Assembly (NCBI GenBank): GCA_947643685.1
Contig: CANRXD010000073.1
Coordinates: forward strand, 1-7,441
Reading direction: 5' to 3'
Length of the DNA stretch: 7,441 nucleotides
Source: an uncultured Clostridium sp.
Lineage (GTDB): Bacteria > Bacillota > Clostridia > Lachnospirales > Lachnospiraceae
Below the pieces are notes generated by a model. It saw nothing but the letters and a program-made list of their open reading frames with translations. It did not search any database and was not told the origin of the DNA. The position numbers and the translations under genes were made by a program. Each line of letters starts with the position of its first letter. The first letter of the stretch is position 1. This document shows positions 7,345 to 7,441 of this stretch, in pieces.

Positions 7345-7441
7345 AAAATCAAGGCAGTCGTAAAATTCATCTTTTCCACAATGTATAGACGAAATCTGTT
7401 GGATTCCCGGTCTGTATTGGTAACAGTTCAGCCTTGTATCC
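7345..7441. other. Intergenic region after addA, possible edge of a dispersed repeat
   Basis: After the addA stop no + strand gene is visible in the remaining 97 bases. CAAGGC at 7350-7355 and GCCTTG at 7431-7436 are inverted copies bracketing 87 bp. Inside them is an imperfect hairpin at 7383-7417. No intrinsic terminator is seen, because no stable stem is followed by a run of T. The minus strand is open in two frames, one ending in TGA at 7369-7367, too short to call a gene. The block GTAACAGTTCAGCC (7420-7433) resembles a motif I associate from memory with intergenic repeats of Lachnospiraceae; that is unverified. Confidence 0.4.
7383..7417 (+). repeat. Imperfect inverted repeat (hairpin) downstream of addA
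   Basis: GTATAGAC at 7383-7390 can pair with GTCTGTAT at 7410-7417 (eight pairs, two of them G-U). A second small stem, AATC at 7393-7396 with GATT at 7402-7405, closes a five-base loop. The 3' flank is TGGTAACAG rather than a T run, so this does not look like a rho-independent terminator. It could be part of a repeat element or arise by chance. Confidence 0.35.

Noticed and set aside
7383..7417. Rho-independent terminator for the addBA operon
   Set aside because: The stem is weak, with G-U pairs and internal gaps, and it is not followed by a T run.

Overview
The window is an ordinary-looking two-gene locus for the AddAB helicase-nuclease, the double-strand-break end-processing enzyme that replaces RecBCD in most Firmicutes. 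Both genes are on the + strand and intact, and together they fill about 98% of the window. Near-perfect Shine-Dalgarno sites, GTG as well as ATG starts, the addB-addA order, moderate GC content and an AddB with a four-cysteine iron-sulfur nuclease all point to Clostridia. A Lachnospiraceae-type gut anaerobe is my best guess; this is an inference from style, not a database match.

Layout. Bases 1-47 are a short leader with a strong ribosome binding site. addB (48-3626) has a Walker A motif at its N-terminus, an inactivated UvrD-like helicase core and a C-terminal RecB-family nuclease clamped by a 4Fe-4S cluster. It ends in an unusual low-complexity tail encoded by a 33-bp tandem repeat. addA overlaps addB by 44 bp; its best start is GTG 3583, ending at 7344. 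It carries all the superfamily 1A helicase motifs plus a second C-terminal nuclease. Bases 7345-7441 are non-coding on the + strand and may hold the edge of a dispersed intergenic repeat.

How they work together. AddA is the motor and carries one nuclease. AddB carries the other nuclease and, in the family, the site that recognises Chi. The heterodimer unwinds and degrades a broken duplex end until Chi, then leaves a 3' single-stranded tail for RecA. The overlapping genes and the addA ribosome binding site inside addB suggest translational coupling, which would suit a 1:1 complex.

I found no previously undescribed system. The most unusual points are the minisatellite-encoded tail of AddB, whose last unit supplies the addA ribosome binding site; the long addB/addA overlap; a glycine- and glutamate-rich insert in AddA; and the 97-bp tail after addA.
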